5,700 bases of DNA from Actinomycetota bacterium (GTDB lineage: Bacteria > Actinomycetota > Acidimicrobiia > Acidimicrobiales > Microtrichaceae). The notes beneath the pieces were generated by a model. The model was given only the letters and a program-made list of their open reading frames with translations. It made no database searches and was not told where the DNA came from. Below, one piece after another: positions 5,231-5,700 of this stretch; the first letter of the stretch is position 1, and every line of letters begins with the position of its first letter. The translations under genes were made by a program, and so were the position numbers. Where the stretch lies: assembly GCA_018268735.1 (NCBI GenBank), contig JAFDWA010000129.1, forward strand, positions 1 to 5,700. Direction: 5' to 3'.

Positions 5231-5700
5231 GCGGCCCGTGGATTCGGACGGCGTCGCTGTGCTCGACGGCAAGGTCGTTGAGTCGCTCCGCGACGACGTT
5301 GCACGAGTTCGCGACCGACAGCGACGTCAAGGTCCTGGCGAACGAATCGGAGTCGTCGTGCTGCTCCGCAGCTCGTACCGCGTCGAGGGCGGCTCGTCGG
5401 GCCGGCTCGAGGTCTGGGAGTGCGAGCGGGCTGTCCGGTGCCGAGTGGCGGAACCAGCGAGCGATGTCCTGCATCGACTCCTGGAGCAACGACGTCAGAG
5501 CGGTGAGCTCGTCCCGGCTCGCCTGCAGCAGCGGGATGCTCCGGGGGTCGGCCACGGAGGTGGCGAGCACTGCGCACTGCTCCCAGATGCGGCGGGTCGT
5601 GACGCGCCAGTGCGACGAGAGCACGCTCTGGGACGGATGCTCCGACATGGCGTCGTCCCAGAGCTCGTCGACCTGGGCGAGGCGCTCGCGCCCATCGACG
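5223..5700 (-). CDS. Helical protein of unknown function, probably continuing off the right edge
   Basis: I do not recognise this gene. From the ATG at 5648 it would encode 141 residues, but the frame stays open to the window edge, giving at least 158. The added 17 codons look coding: 16 of 17 end in G or C and their second positions are AT-rich. They read as an amphipathic stretch (RLAQVDELWDDAM), so the true start is probably upstream of the window. The visible part is predicted by eye to be mostly alpha-helical and soluble, with no membrane segment. Helix-like stretches include LLQASRDELTALTSLLQESM and a C-terminal TLSVANSC-containing helix pair, separated by a Pro-rich loop (SAPDSPLALPDLEP). 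One Cys lies in WEQCAVLA and one in ANSC. It is convergent with the SCO6745-like gene across 26 bases and shows no functional link to it. Confidence 0.7.
   Translation of the reverse strand, partial: VDGRERLAQVDELWDDAMSEHPSQSVLSSHWRVTTRRIWEQCAVLATSVADPRSIPLLQASRDELTALTSLLQESMQDIARWFRHSAPDSPLALPDLEPARRAALDAVRAAEQHDDSDSFARTLTSLSVANSCNVVAERLNDLAVEHSDAVRIHGPLD

Noticed and set aside
5495..5695. 66-codon minus-strand open frame at the right edge
   Set aside because: It is an Arg/Ser/Pro-rich shadow of the minus-strand gene at 5223-5700, whose frame shows the proper codon-position pattern.

Overview
The window comes from a GC-rich bacterial chromosome. Third codon positions are almost always G or C, GTG starts are used, and an actinobacterial type of gene order is visible. 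DisA, the MEP-pathway pair IspD-IspF, an RlmB-like methyltransferase with a long basic N-terminal tail, a GlxR/CRP-like regulator and an SCO6745-type protein together point to an actinobacterium. A lineage such as Acidimicrobiia is possible, but that placement is inference. The DNA is almost entirely coding. I see no rRNA, tRNA, CRISPR array, insertion sequence or prophage gene.

Layout, left to right. (1) A + strand pair: the 3' two thirds of disA (c-di-AMP synthase; its catalytic front end lies off the left edge), followed 4 bases later by a dienelactone-hydrolase-family gene. (2) A convergent junction at about 1444-1478 that can fold into a hairpin. (3) A minus-strand Crp/Fnr regulator whose cAMP-binding residues look intact. 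(4) A short divergent control region, about 41 to 83 bp depending on the crp start, which contains an inverted repeat. (5) A tightly packed + strand operon ispD-ispF-rlmB with overlapping stop and start codons, followed 10 bases later by an SCO6745-family gene of unknown function. (6) A second convergent junction (5197-5222), then a minus-strand helical protein of unknown function that appears to continue off the right edge.

How the genes fit together. IspD and IspF catalyse two steps of the non-mevalonate isoprenoid pathway, using CTP and then releasing CMP. RlmB-like 2'-O-methyltransferase acts on 23S rRNA. Their linkage to disA resembles the Mycobacterium tuberculosis neighbourhood radA/disA - carD-ispD-ispF-cysS-rlmB. 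Here the position expected for carD holds a divergent crp-like gene, and cysS is missing between ispF and rlmB. The window is mostly conserved housekeeping DNA. The points most worth a second look are an unusual Arg-Arg pair in the IspF nucleotide-binding loop, the inverted repeat in the crp/ispD control region, and the altered gene order. I found no convincing new biological system.
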